The notes: generated by a model from the sequence alone, not told the origin. Shown: positions 48,920 to 58,375, counted from the first letter of the stretch. The stretch is 64,000 nt of DNA from Chersky-840 sp035532735 (GCA_035532735.1 DATKQM010000033.1:44448-108447); one strand, 5' to 3'. A program made the numbers and translations.

Positions 48920-50722
48920 TCAGCTGGCACGGTCGGTGGGTTCGGGCAGCATCGTCCGCAGCAAGGCGATCCGCGCCGACAGCCCCTCGGTGTCGGGGAC
49001 CTCGGCGCTGTCGCGGCTCGCCTCGGCCACGGCCGCCAGGAGCGGGGACGGGTCGCATCGCCATGTCCTGTCTCCGGCCCGGCGCGTGCGCGCCCATGAG
49101 CACCACAATTCGTCTTCGGCCCGGGTGAGCGCCACGTAGAGGAGCCGACGCTCTTCGGCGATCGCCTGGCGGGTCGTGGCGTAGATGATGGGAACCATGC
49201 CGTCTTCGAGCCCGACCACGGCCACCGCCGGCCACTCCAGTCCTTTGGAGCGATGGAAGGTGGACAGCTCGACGCCGTCGACGGGGTCGAGCTCCATGCT
49301 CGAGTCCCCCCCGGCGACGATCCAGTCGAGGAAGTCACCCACGGTCGCATCGGGGAACTCGAGCGCGTGCTCGTCGGCGAGCTGGGCGAGGGCACGAGGA
49401 AGGCCAAGCTCGGACTCAGGTCCGTCGTCGCTTCCCGAGGTCTGTCCCTCTTCGTCGGCGCGAGCCTGACGGGTCAGGACGAGCTCGGCCAGCGCACTGC
49501 GCAGATGCCGGGTCTTGGGTGCTCGACGGAGCTCGGCCAGGGCGCGTCGAGCGGTGGCGGCTTCTTTGGCGTCCCCACCCATCCGGTACGGGATCCCGGC
49601 TCGCTCCAGGGCCCGGGCGATGGGGTCGAGCCGGGCGTTGGTGCGGGCCAGGACGGCCAGGTGCGACCAGGGTCGCCCCGGGCGGTGGGCGCGGCGCAGC
49701 CACCGTGTGACGGCGGCCGCCTCGTCGTCGTCATCGTCGAAACCGTCGACCACCGGGCACGGTCCGTCGGGGCGCGACGCCTTCCCCGGATCCGCTCCGA
49801 GCACCGCCCTGGCCGCCCCGATCACCTGGGGCGTGGACCGGTGGTTGGCGTCGAGCTGCAGGACCGTGGTCCCCGGCAGGAGCTCGGGAAGGCGGTCGAG
49901 CAGGGTGGGGTCGGCCCCGTTCCAGGCGTAGATGGCCTGGCGGGGGTCGCCGACGACGAAGAGATCGCTCTGGTCGCCGAGCCACGCCTTGAGCAGGCGC
50001 CATTGGGCCGGGTTGACGTCTTGGAACTCGTCGACGAAGACGTGTCGGATGCGCCACCGCTGGGCCGCGGCGGCGGCTCGATCTTCCTCCAGCAGGGACG
50101 CGCACCGCGCCACGAGGTCGTCGAGATCGAGCACGTTGCGTCGCGCCTTCTCGGCGACATACGCGGCGTAGACCTCGGCGAGGTCGTGGTGGGACCGCCC
50201 GAGCACGGTGTCGCGATCGGCGCCCCGGGCCGCCGCGCCGTAGTCGTCGGGACCGACCATGCTCACCTGCGCCCAGTGGATCTCGCCCAGCACGGCGGCG
50301 ACTTGTGTCGGTTTGAGCTGCGCCCGAGGGCCGAGCGCCGTTCGCACCACGCGGGCGGGATCGTCCATGACCACAAGAGGGCGGATGTCTCGGTCCACCC
50401 AGTGTCGGCGCAGTTGGGCAAAGGCCAGGGCGTGGAACGTCCCGGCCGAGACCGCACCGGGGACACCGAGCCGTTCGAGGCGGTCACGCAGCTCACGTGA
50501 GGCCTTCCGGGTGAAGGTCACCACCAGGCAGTGTTCGGCCTGGGCCGACCCGTCGAGAATTCGCCGCGCCACCCGCCGCGCCAGGACCGTCGTCTTGCCC
50601 GAGCCCGCCGCCGCCAGGACGCACAGCGAGGGCTCCAACGACGTCACGGCCTGCTGTTGGGCCACGGTGAGACCCAGCAACAACTCCGGCGAACCGCCGA
50701 CGCCAGAGGGGGAGCTGGGCAC
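48920..50722 (-). CDS. UvrD/Rep-type ATP-dependent DNA helicase
   Basis: The 600-residue SF1A helicase has the Q-motif LTVAQQQAV, Walker A AAAGSGKTT, motif Ia, Walker B VFVDEFQDVN, motif III GDPRQAIYAWNGAD, motif IV with HRSTP, motif V ELSTFHRSKGLEW and motif VI YVALTRAEDEL. It resembles mycobacterial UvrD2 but ends at 600 residues, without the HRDC domain and zinc motif of UvrD2. It is likely to unwind DNA in repair or recombination. The exact partner is unknown. Confidence 0.88.
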   Translation of the reverse strand: MPSSPSGVGGSPELLLGLTVAQQQAVTSLEPSLCVLAAAGSGKTTVLARRVARRILDGSAQAEHCLVVTFTRKASRELRDRLERLGVPGAVSAGTFHALAFAQLRRHWVDRDIRPLVVMDDPARVVRTALGPRAQLKPTQVAAVLGEIHWAQVSMVGPDDYGAAARGADRDTVLGRSHHDLAEVYAAYVAEKARRNVLDLDDLVARCASLLEEDRAAAAAQRWRIRHVFVDEFQDVNPAQWRLLKAWLGDQSDLFVVGDPRQAIYAWNGADPTLLDRLPELLPGTTVLQLDANHRSTPQVIGAARAVLGADPGKASRPDGPCPVVDGFDDDDDEAAAVTRWLRRAHRPGRPWSHLAVLARTNARLDPIARALERAGIPYRMGGDAKEAATARRALAELRRAPKTRHLRSALAELVLTRQARADEEGQTSGSDDGPESELGLPRALAQLADEHALEFPDATVGDFLDWIVAGGDSSMELDPVDGVELSTFHRSKGLEWPAVAVVGLEDGMVPIIYATTRQAIAEERRLLYVALTRAEDELWCSWARTRRAGDRTWRCDPSPLLAAVAEASRDSAEVPDTEGLSARIALLRTMLPEPTDRAS

Positions 50723-50776
50723 CGCGGCGACCGTATCGGCGAGGTGTCACAGCGCGGGGGATGGGCCGAGGCCAGG

Positions 50777-50803
50777 CACCTCGGGGGTAGCCTCCCCGAG
50801 GTG
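50777..50803 (+). promoter_or_regulatory. palindrome enclosing a -10 element and start codon
   Basis: CACCTCGGGG (50777-50786) and CCCCGAGGTG (50794-50803) form a perfect 10-bp inverted repeat around TAGCCT (50788-50793). The GTG start at 50801 is in the right arm. The arrangement fits an operator for a dimeric repressor, or an RNA hairpin if transcription starts upstream. Confidence 0.5.
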
Positions 50804-51592
50804 CTGCGGTCGCTCGCCGGTGGGACCTTGTACGGCGAGACCTGGGGCGACGGGCCCCCCGCGGTGATGGCCCTGCACGGGTGGGGCCGGACGCATGCTG
50901 ATTTCGCAGCCTCTCTCGGCCCCGACTCCTCCCCCCACCCCGACCCTGCGCCTGGACAGCTGTCCACCGTGGCCCCCGACCTCCCCGGCTTCGGAGCCAC
51001 CCCGGCCCCCCCCGAGGCCTGGGGATCGGTCCAGTACGCCGCAGCCGTGGCCCGGCTTCTCGACGAGGTGGTCGGGCCCCGGCCCGGCCCCGGACTCGTT
51101 CTGGTGGGCCACTCCCTGGGCGGTCGGGTGGCGGTGCGCCTGGCCGCGGCGCGGCCCGAGCTCGTGCGGGCTCTGGTGTTGACCGGGGCGCCGCTCATCC
51201 CGAGAGCGGGACGGGCTCGTCGTCCCCCCGCCGCCTATCGGGTGGCACGGGCCATGCACCGGGCCCATCTGGTGGGCGACGCGCGGATGGATCGGGCCCG
51301 TCAGCGCTACGGCTCTGCCGATTACCGCGCCGCACAGGGCGTGATGCGCGACGTTCTCGTGCGTCTGGTCAACGAGCGCTACGAGGACGCCTTGGCGGCG
51401 TTGGATTGCCCGGTCGAGCTGGTGTGGGGCGACGACGACCCGGATGTGCCCGTGGAGAGCGCCCGCGCCCTAGCGGGCTCTATTGCTGGCGCGAATCTCA
51501 GGTTGTGCCCCGGCGCCGGTCACCTCCTCCCTCTCACCGCGCCGGCCGAGTTGCGTGGGGCCGTGGACCGAGCATTGGCCCGAGCCTCGTGA
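50801..51592 (+). CDS. alpha/beta hydrolase
   Basis: The 263-residue protein has an oxyanion motif ALHGWGRTH, the nucleophile elbow GHSLGG, the acid in VELVWGDDDPDV and the histidine in GAGHLLPL. It belongs to the common lipase/esterase-like hydrolases. The stop overlaps the start of the MurF-like gene as GTGA, so it is co-expressed with cell-wall ligases; a role on peptide or lipid precursors is possible but not shown. The GTG at 50801 fits the -10 element 7 nt upstream. Confidence 0.8.
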   Translation: MLRSLAGGTLYGETWGDGPPAVMALHGWGRTHADFAASLGPDSSPHPDPAPGQLSTVAPDLPGFGATPAPPEAWGSVQYAAAVARLLDEVVGPRPGPGLVLVGHSLGGRVAVRLAAARPELVRALVLTGAPLIPRAGRARRPPAAYRVARAMHRAHLVGDARMDRARQRYGSADYRAAQGVMRDVLVRLVNERYEDALAALDCPVELVWGDDDPDVPVESARALAGSIAGANLRLCPGAGHLLPLTAPAELRGAVDRALARAS

Positions 51593-53130
51593 TCCTGCGG
51601 GCCGCCGTCGAAGCCGCGTGCGGGTTGTCGATCGTCGCGGCCGGGCCGCGGTGGTTGCGAGTGGCGCAGCGTGAGCACTATCTCGTCGACGCCACGACTC
51701 GCTTCGCCCTGCGTTGGTGGGTCGCTGTCCCGGTGAACCTGGTCGGGCTGGGCATCGCCGTGGCGGGACTCTTGGCCTCGTCGCGTTGGGCGGCGGGCGG
51801 ATTCGCAACGGCCGCGGTGATCGCCGTGGGCCCGGTCGGGTTGTCGTTGCGGGGCCGGACGTCACCGTTGGCGTGGACCCGGCGATTGCGCACCCTGGCC
51901 CTGGTGTGGGCGGGCCTTGAGGCGGTTGCGGTGGCAGGTGGGATCGTGGCCGGGCAGGGGCCGGTGGCCGCGTCGGCGGCGGCGTTGGCGGTGCCGGCCC
52001 TGGTGGACCTGGCCTGCGCTCTCATGGCACCGATCGAGCGCCGTCTCGCCGGATCCCACGTGGCACGTGCCGCGGCGCGCCTTCGACGGGTGGCGCCCAC
52101 GGTGGTTGCCATCACGGGCTCGTTCGGCAAGACGAGTACCAAGGGATACGTCGCCCATCTCGTCTCGGGCACCCGGTCAGTCGTCGCCAGCCCGGCCAGC
52201 TTCAACAATCGCGCCGGGCTCGCCCGAGCCGTGAACGAGCACCTGGCCGACGGTACCGAGGTCTTCGTGGCGGAGATGGGCACCTACGGCCGCGGGGAGA
52301 TCGCCGAGCTGTGCTCGTGGATCCGACCCGACGTGGCGGTGATCACCGCCATCGGCCCGGTGCACCTGGAGCGTTTCCGTTCTGAGGATCGTGTCCTCGA
52401 AGCCAAGGCCGAGATACTCGTCGGCGCCGCCAGCGCGATTCTCGTGATCGACGACGACCGCTTGGCGGCATTGGCAGAGGCCCGTGCATTGTCCGGGACA
52501 CGGGTGTGGCGGGTCTCGGCCAGCGACATGAACGCCGATGTCTGTGTCTTGGAAGACGGCGGTTGTCTTTCGGTACGCTTTCGAGGAGTCGAGATCGCCC
52601 ACGCGATCCCCTTCGACGCCCGACCCGGCAATGTCGCCGCGGCCGTGGCGGTGGCGCTGGAGCTTGGTGTTCCCGCCGATGACGTGGTCCGACGTCTGGC
52701 CACATTGCCCGGCGCTCCGCACCGGCTCGAGCAGACGCTCAGCCCGGGCGGATTCGTCCTGCTCGACGACACCTACAACGCCAACCCGGCGGGTGCGCGC
52801 GCCGCGTTGGCGACACTGGGGCGTCTCGGCGCCGACGCCATGCGGCGAGTCGTGGTGACCCCGGGCATGGTCGAGCTCGGACCCCTCCAGACCCAGGAGA
52901 ACACCGACTTTGCCGCGGCGGTGGCCGCTGTGGCCACCGACCTCGTCATCGTCGGGCGCACCAACCGCCGGGCCTTGCTGGCCGGTTCCCGGCGCCCCCC
53001 GTCAGGAAGCGATGCGCCCCGGGTCGTGGTGGTGAGCACACTCCCGAAGGCGACACAGTGGGTACGCGAGCACCTCGAGAGTGGCGACGTCGTCTTGTAC
53101 GAGAACGACCTCCCCGACCACTACCCTTGA
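51589..53130 (+). CDS. MurF-like Mur ligase with N-terminal membrane domain
   Basis: The 513-residue protein starts with about 150 residues containing three to four hydrophobic helices. A Mur ligase core follows: P-loop ITGSFGKTSTKGY (about residues 176-188), the carbamoylated-lysine region VLEAKAEIL, and the C-terminal domain with LLDDTYNANPAGARAAL, the MurF signature. MurF adds D-Ala-D-Ala to the UDP-MurNAc-tripeptide; the membrane part is not in canonical MurF, so an alternative or lipid-linked acceptor is possible. It is coupled to the hydrolase and followed by a Ddl-like ligase. Confidence 0.78.
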   Translation: MILRAAVEAACGLSIVAAGPRWLRVAQREHYLVDATTRFALRWWVAVPVNLVGLGIAVAGLLASSRWAAGGFATAAVIAVGPVGLSLRGRTSPLAWTRRLRTLALVWAGLEAVAVAGGIVAGQGPVAASAAALAVPALVDLACALMAPIERRLAGSHVARAAARLRRVAPTVVAITGSFGKTSTKGYVAHLVSGTRSVVASPASFNNRAGLARAVNEHLADGTEVFVAEMGTYGRGEIAELCSWIRPDVAVITAIGPVHLERFRSEDRVLEAKAEILVGAASAILVIDDDRLAALAEARALSGTRVWRVSASDMNADVCVLEDGGCLSVRFRGVEIAHAIPFDARPGNVAAAVAVALELGVPADDVVRRLATLPGAPHRLEQTLSPGGFVLLDDTYNANPAGARAALATLGRLGADAMRRVVVTPGMVELGPLQTQENTDFAAAVAAVATDLVIVGRTNRRALLAGSRRPPSGSDAPRVVVVSTLPKATQWVREHLESGDVVLYENDLPDHYP

Positions 53131-53182
53131 TCGCCGCCGGACCGCGTCGTGATGGCGTCGGGCGATTCCGCCGAACTCGGGA

Positions 53183-54340
53183 GTGCCACCGTTGAACGTC
53201 ACCACCGCCAAGCTCGCCGTCGCCTTCGGGGGCCCATCCCCGGAGCACGACGTGAGCATCCTGACGGGCCTCCAGGCCGCGCGTGAGCTGACGCGATCCC
53301 AGCGCGACGTCATGGGCCTGTACTGGACCAAGACGGGGGAGTGGTACCGCGTCGACGCCGCCCTCGAGGCCGCCGACTTCCTCGACGGCGTGCCCCGGGG
53401 GGCCCAGTCGGTCCAACTGGTCACCGGAGTCGAAGGTTCCGGCTTCGTGGCCGGAGCCGGACGCCTGGGTCGTAGCCGGCCCCTGCCCGTCGACGCCGTC
53501 ATCAATTGCTGTCATGGTGGGCCCGGGGAGGACGGCACCTTGCAGGCCGCGCTCGACCTGGTCGGCGTCGCCTACACCGGACCCGGGGTGGCGGCCGCCG
53601 CGTTGGGGATGGACAAACTCGCTTTCGCCGGGGTGGCTCGGGCCGCCGGTCTCTCGGTCCTGCCGCGTGTGCTTCTGCACCGACGTGGTAACGGGCCTGC
53701 GCCTGCCGGGGGCGACGACATCGGATTCCCGGGCCCCTACATCGTGAAGCCTCGCTTCGGGGGGTCCTCCATCGGTGTCGAGGTCGTGGCCGACCTCGAC
53801 ACGGCCCGGGGTCGGCTCGACGCCAATACCCATCTGCGCGCTGGTGCGGTTCTCGAGCCCTACCGCGAGGATCTCTTCGACCTCAATGTGGCCGTCCGAA
53901 CCTGGCCGGACATCGAGTTGTCCGCCATCGAACGACCGCTGCGCTCCACCGCGGCGGCCGAGATCCTCGGCTACGCCGACAAATACGTGGGCGGTGAGGG
54001 CATGGCGAGCGCCCCGCGCCAGCTGCCGGCGGATCTGGCTGCTCCGGTCGTCACCGCGCTGCACGACGCGGCGCGCGCCGTGGTGGCTCTGGCAGATGTC
54101 CGAGGCGTGGCGCGCATCGACTTCCTCTGTGACGGGAACGACCTGTTCGTGAACGAGGTCAACACCGTGCCGGGGTCACTGGCCCGCTACCTGTTTGTGG
54201 ACCCGCCCGTTCCCTTCATCGACCTCCTCGACGGCCTCATCGGCGAAGCCCTGGCTCGTCCCGCCGCGCACTACAGCGCGGCGGGCGCTGATGGCACCGT
54301 GTTGCGGGGCGCGGGAGGTATCGCCGGCAAGCTCGCCTGA
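53183..54340 (+). CDS. D-alanine--D-alanine ligase-like ATP-grasp protein
   Basis: The 385-residue ATP-grasp enzyme resembles Ddl, which makes D-Ala-D-Ala for MurF. It has the N-terminal GGPSPEHDVS (the Glu equivalent to E15 of E. coli DdlB retained), the GGSSIG glycine loop and the omega-loop AKY-type segment ADKYVGG with the conserved Tyr. Late are the Mg ligands FVNEVNTVPG. The tyrosine argues for D-Ala rather than D-lactate specificity. An unusual C-terminal tail is Ala/Gly-rich. It pairs with the MurF-like gene 52 bp upstream. Confidence 0.82.
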   Translation: MPPLNVTTAKLAVAFGGPSPEHDVSILTGLQAARELTRSQRDVMGLYWTKTGEWYRVDAALEAADFLDGVPRGAQSVQLVTGVEGSGFVAGAGRLGRSRPLPVDAVINCCHGGPGEDGTLQAALDLVGVAYTGPGVAAAALGMDKLAFAGVARAAGLSVLPRVLLHRRGNGPAPAGGDDIGFPGPYIVKPRFGGSSIGVEVVADLDTARGRLDANTHLRAGAVLEPYREDLFDLNVAVRTWPDIELSAIERPLRSTAAAEILGYADKYVGGEGMASAPRQLPADLAAPVVTALHDAARAVVALADVRGVARIDFLCDGNDLFVNEVNTVPGSLARYLFVDPPVPFIDLLDGLIGEALARPAAHYSAAGADGTVLRGAGGIAGKLA

Positions 54341-54395
54341 GCCTGGGGACCCTCCGGGACAGGCGCGTATGCCCGTGGCGACACAGGCGCGGGGA

Positions 54396-54401
54396 TACGC
54401 T
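54396..54401 (+). promoter_or_regulatory. -10 element of the PH-SHOCT gene
   Basis: TACGCT lies 6 nt before GTG 54408. Confidence 0.4.
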
Positions 54402-54407
54402 GGACGG

Positions 54408-55187
54408 GTGCCGTTTCCCCGCCGGTTGCTCACCGAGGACGAGGAAGTCGTCGTCGAGATCCGGCCCCATTGGGCGTTCCTCGGCAGGCCCCTCGTGGTC
54501 GCGGTCGGGGTGGTGACGCTCTCCATCGCGGTGATGGTGGTCTTTGCCAAGGCTCCCCCCGCCGTTCTCTACATCTTGTTGATCCTCGTGGCATGTTCGG
54601 CGTTGTGGTTGGTGGCGCGCCTCATCCGGTGGTTCGCCACCAGTCTCGTCGTGACCACGACCCGCATCGTCCAGCGTTCGGGGGTCTTCGGCCGCACCGG
54701 GTTGGAGCTCCGACTCGAAAGGGTCAACCAGCTCTCGTATCACCAGTCGATCTCCGATCGGATCTTGCGCACCGGCGAGCTCCATGTCGAGATGGGAGGT
54801 GAGACCGGCGTCGTGGTCTTCGACCGCGTGCCGCGCCCCGCCGCAGTGCAGAGCATCATCACCGAACAGATCGACGCCTTGCGCCACCGGTCCGTCGCCC
54901 CCGTCGCGTCGGGGCTTGGCGGTTCGGCGCCCGCCGGTTCGGGGCTTGGCGGTTTGGGGCCTGTCGGGTCCTGGCACGAAGACGGAGCGACGAGACCTCC
55001 ACCGCGCAACGGTGTTGCCCTCTCCGACGAGACGCCGCCGTCGGGCACGGCCCGGGTGCCGCATCCCCCGCACGGCGAGGAAACCGTGGCCGACCGTCTG
55101 ATGCAACTCGACGAGCTCCGGCGCCGAGGAATCGTCACCGACGAGGAATTCGCTTCGAAGAAAGCCGAATTGCTCGATCGATTGTGA
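54408..55187 (+). CDS. membrane PH-domain protein with C-terminal SHOCT domain
   Basis: The 259-residue protein has two TM helices (about 22-44 and 48-70) followed by a bacterial PH (DUF304/bPH2) domain, with TTRIVQRSGVF and RLERVNQLSYHQSISDRIL. A Gly/Ser/Pro linker containing repeated SGLGG comes next, and then a SHOCT domain at the C-terminus (QLDELRRRGIVTDEEFASKK). Such proteins are thought to organise membrane complexes; no enzyme activity is expected. The GTG is 6 nt behind a -10 element; an ATG at 54369 is an alternative. Confidence 0.8.
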   Translation: MPFPRRLLTEDEEVVVEIRPHWAFLGRPLVVAVGVVTLSIAVMVVFAKAPPAVLYILLILVACSALWLVARLIRWFATSLVVTTTRIVQRSGVFGRTGLELRLERVNQLSYHQSISDRILRTGELHVEMGGETGVVVFDRVPRPAAVQSIITEQIDALRHRSVAPVASGLGGSAPAGSGLGGLGPVGSWHEDGATRPPPRNGVALSDETPPSGTARVPHPPHGEETVADRLMQLDELRRRGIVTDEEFASKKAELLDRL

Positions 55188-55194
55188 TCTCTGG

Positions 55195-56259
55195 CTAGGA
55201 CAGGGCCACCAGGTGCGCGCCCTGGGTGGCCCGCACTTTCCACGCCGGAGTCCCGAGCTCGTCGAGGTCGAGCGCACCGGGTTGGGTGAGAGCCACGACA
55301 CAGCCACCGAACCCGGCCCCGGTCAGCCGAGCTCCGAAGACACCGGGGAGCCCGTTCAGCCGCTCCACCAGCGAGTCGAGCCCGGGCGTGGAGACCTCGA
55401 AGTCCTGGGCCAGGCTCCGATGGCTCGCCGACATGACGCGCCCCGCTTCGGCGAGATCCCCGACCCTGAGCGCGGCAATGAACCAGTGCACTCGCTCGCA
55501 TTCGGTCACGACATGACGGACCCGACGGCGTAGCACGGGATCGGGGATGGCGACGGGGAACTGAGGGTCCAACCGTCCGAGCGGACCCAGGCGATGTGCG
55601 GCGGCCTCGCACTCAGCCCGACGTTGCGCGTAGGCAGAGTGCGCCAGCGCGCGCGACTCTCCGGAATGGACCACCACGACCTCGACCCCGAGCGGCATCG
55701 CAACGGGATCCATCGACAGGTCGGCGAAGTCGATGAGGAGGGCGCAGCTTTCCTGGGCCGCGCTCACCACGAGTTGGTCCATGATCCCGGTCGGGACTCC
55801 CGTGGCGGCCTGTTCGGCGCGTTGGCAGGTGCGAGCCATGCTCAGCGGATCAGGGTCGTGTCCGAACACCAGAGCCAGGGCGACCTCGAGGGCGGCACTC
55901 GAGGACAGTCCGGCGCCGACCGGAAGGGTCGTGACGATGGTGCCGGTTCCCCCGGAGCTCGGACGGACGGCGGATGCGACGGCGGCGACATACCGGGCCC
56001 AGCGCGGTTCGACGGCTTCGAGGACGCGGCTGTCGAGTGACATGTGGATGTCCACCTCGGCCGGCTCGGGCTCCTGTGACGATCGCAGGAACAGACGAGT
56101 GCTCTCGTCGGGCATGAACGTCACCGTGGTGCCGAGGTCTACGGCCATGGGCAGGGCGACACCCTCGTTGTAGTCGGTGTGATCGCCGACGAGATTGACC
56201 CGTCCCGGGCTGTGGGCCTGCACCGGAGCGGCGCGCCGGTGCAGGGTCGGATCGGTCAT
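55195..56259 (-). CDS. galK: galactokinase
   Basis: The 354-residue GHMP kinase has the galactokinase signature GRVNLVGDHTDYNEG (Asp replaces the usual Glu of GEHTDY), the ATP-binding motif PVGAGLSSSAALE and the late motif GARLTGAGFGG. It phosphorylates galactose at C1 as the first step of the Leloir pathway. No galT or galE is adjacent, although an epimerase fragment lies at the left end of the window. The ATG start is supported by length. Confidence 0.9.
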   Translation of the reverse strand: MTDPTLHRRAAPVQAHSPGRVNLVGDHTDYNEGVALPMAVDLGTTVTFMPDESTRLFLRSSQEPEPAEVDIHMSLDSRVLEAVEPRWARYVAAVASAVRPSSGGTGTIVTTLPVGAGLSSSAALEVALALVFGHDPDPLSMARTCQRAEQAATGVPTGIMDQLVVSAAQESCALLIDFADLSMDPVAMPLGVEVVVVHSGESRALAHSAYAQRRAECEAAAHRLGPLGRLDPQFPVAIPDPVLRRRVRHVVTECERVHWFIAALRVGDLAEAGRVMSASHRSLAQDFEVSTPGLDSLVERLNGLPGVFGARLTGAGFGGCVVALTQPGALDLDELGTPAWKVRATQGAHLVALS

Positions 56260-56321
56260 GGTGGCGACAGCATGACACGACCGGTTTGACCCCTATGGCC
56301 TGAGGCGACCAGCATCCGGGC

Positions 56322-57233
56322 ATGGAGCACATCGACCTGGGGACCGGCATCGAACTGTGTTACGAGTGGCGCGGGGCACCGGGGGACCCGGTCGTCGTGC
56401 TCATCGCCGGGCTCGGGCGCCAGCTCATCGGGTGGGATGACAGCTTCTGCCAGCTCCTGGTGGACGAAGGCTTCTCGGTACTGCGCTTCGACAATCGTGA
56501 TACTGGATTGTCTACGCACCTCGAGGGTGGGCCGCCCTTCGACCTGGCTGCGGCGCGAGCCGGCGGACGCGAGGCGGTGGCCTACACGCTCGACGACATG
56601 GCCGATGACACCGCGGGGCTTCTCGATGCACTGGGTATCGAGCGGGCGCACATCGTCGGCACGTCGATGGGCGGCATGATCGCCCAGACCCTTGCCATCG
56701 CGCACCCGGCTCGGGTGCGCAGCCTGTGTTCGATCATGTCCACGACCGGCGCCGATGATGCGGGTCGATCGACTCCCGAGGCCATGGCTGTCGTCATGCA
56801 GCGCCCGGCGACCGACCGCGAGACCTATGTCTCGACCGAGCTCGCCAACAGCGCGGTGATCGGGTCGCGTGGATCGCTCGTCGACGAGTCATGGCGCCGT
56901 CGACGATTCGAGAGCTTCTTCGACCGAGGGATCGACGCGAGCGGGACGGCGCGCCAAATCATGGCCATCGTGGCGTCGGGCGACCGCACCGCTGGGCTCG
57001 CCGGCATCACCGTTCCCACCCTCGTCATCCACGGCGACGTCGACCCCCTGATCACGCTCCCGGGCGGAGAGGCGACGGCGCGGGCCATCTCCGGGGCTGT
57101 GTTGGTCGTGATCCCGGACATGGGCCACGAGATCCCTCCGGCCGTGCAAAGCACCATCGTCGAGGCCATTGCCGGCAATGCCCGTCGGGCCGATGAAGCA
57201 TCTGCACCCGGCGCGCAGAGGTCGCACCGGTGA
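56322..57233 (+). CDS. alpha/beta hydrolase coupled to a CoA racemase gene
   Basis: The 303-residue protein has HGD and DNRDTGLS features of the hydrolase family, the nucleophile elbow GTSMGG, the acid in VIHGDVDPLI and the histidine in MGHEIPP. The active Ser at about residue 115 suggests an esterase or thioesterase. The stop overlaps the next gene as GTGA, so it may act in the same branched-chain acyl-CoA route; this is inference. Confidence 0.82.
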   Translation: MEHIDLGTGIELCYEWRGAPGDPVVVLIAGLGRQLIGWDDSFCQLLVDEGFSVLRFDNRDTGLSTHLEGGPPFDLAAARAGGREAVAYTLDDMADDTAGLLDALGIERAHIVGTSMGGMIAQTLAIAHPARVRSLCSIMSTTGADDAGRSTPEAMAVVMQRPATDRETYVSTELANSAVIGSRGSLVDESWRRRRFESFFDRGIDASGTARQIMAIVASGDRTAGLAGITVPTLVIHGDVDPLITLPGGEATARAISGAVLVVIPDMGHEIPPAVQSTIVEAIAGNARRADEASAPGAQRSHR

Positions 57234-58375
57234 GCGGGCCGCTCGAGGGCATCCGGGTCGTGGAGCTCGCCGGGATCGGGCCGGGCCCCTACACGTGCAT
57301 GCTTCTCGCCGACGCCGGGGCGGACGTGCTCCGGGTGGACCGCGCCACGGGGAGCGCGCCGGGCGCATCGGCGGGACCGCACTGGGACCTGCTCAACCGC
57401 AGCCGACGATCGGTGGCCGTGAACCTCAAACACGCCGAAGGGGTTCGACTCGCCCTCGACCTCGTCGGTCAGGCCGACGGCTTGGTCGAGGGTTGGCGAC
57501 CGGGTGTGGCCGAGCGACTGGGGATCGGGCCCGAGCCGTGTCTGGAACGGAATCCCCGGCTCGTGTACGGGCGGATGACCGGTTGGGGCCAAGACGGACC
57601 GCTGGCGTCGGCGGCGGGACACGACATCAACTACATCGCTCTGGCCGGAGCTCTGTGGCCCATCGGTCGGGTTGGGGAGCGACCGGTGCCCCCGCTCAAC
57701 CTTGTCGGGGACTTCGGAGGCGGGGGGATGCTGCTCGCCTTCGGCATGTGTGCGGCCATGCTCGAGGCGCAGCGGTCGGGCCAGGGCCAGGTCGTCGACG
57801 CTGCGATGGTCGACGGGGCGGCCTCGCTCATGACCATGACCTTCGCGTTCCGCCAGTTGGGATTGTGGACCGAAGGCCGCGGCGTGAACGTGCTCGACAC
57901 CGGCGCGCCGTTCTACGAGGTCTACGACACGAGCGACGGCAAGTGGTTCTCGGTCGGCGCCATCGAACCGCAGTTCTATGCCGAGTTGCTGAAGGTCATC
58001 GGCCTCGAGGGTGAGGAGCTCCCCGCCCAGAACGACCGGGAACACTGGCCCGCCATGAAGGAGCGGTTCGCGGCGATCTTCCGCACCAAGACACGTGAGG
58101 AGTGGTCGGCCGCCTTTGCCGGGAAGGACGCCTGCGGTGCGCCGGTGTTGTCTCCCTGGGAGGCACATACCGACCCCCACAACGTGCACCGCGAAACCTT
58201 CGTCGAAGTCGACGGCGTGGTGCAGCCCGGTCCCGTGCCCCGATTCAGCCGGACTCCCGCCGCGGTCCACAAGCCCCCGTCGGTCGCCGGGGCCGACGCC
58301 GAGGAGGCGCTTCGGTCGTGGGGGGTCGACGGGGATCGTCTCGCCACCTTGCGCGAGTGCGGCGCGGTCGACTGA
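57230..58375 (+). CDS. mcr: alpha-methylacyl-CoA racemase (CaiB/BaiF CoA-transferase family)
   Basis: The 381-residue protein matches family III CoA-transferases of the AMACR/MCR subgroup. It has VVELAGIGPGPYTCMLLADAGA at the N-terminus (CoA binding) and the acid-base residues known from mycobacterial MCR: His in GHDINYIALAG, Asp in NLVGDFGGGG and Glu in APFYEVYDT. It epimerises 2-methylacyl-CoAs so that beta-oxidation can proceed, for example on branched fatty acids or sterol side chains. The neighbouring hydrolase is translationally coupled. Confidence 0.9.
   Translation: MSGPLEGIRVVELAGIGPGPYTCMLLADAGADVLRVDRATGSAPGASAGPHWDLLNRSRRSVAVNLKHAEGVRLALDLVGQADGLVEGWRPGVAERLGIGPEPCLERNPRLVYGRMTGWGQDGPLASAAGHDINYIALAGALWPIGRVGERPVPPLNLVGDFGGGGMLLAFGMCAAMLEAQRSGQGQVVDAAMVDGAASLMTMTFAFRQLGLWTEGRGVNVLDTGAPFYEVYDTSDGKWFSVGAIEPQFYAELLKVIGLEGEELPAQNDREHWPAMKERFAAIFRTKTREEWSAAFAGKDACGAPVLSPWEAHTDPHNVHRETFVEVDGVVQPGPVPRFSRTPAAVHKPPSVAGADAEEALRSWGVDGDRLATLRECGAVD

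Noticed and set aside
53871..54020. VanA-type D-Ala-D-Lac ligase
   Set aside because: The omega-loop keeps the Lys-Tyr pair typical of D-Ala-D-Ala ligases.
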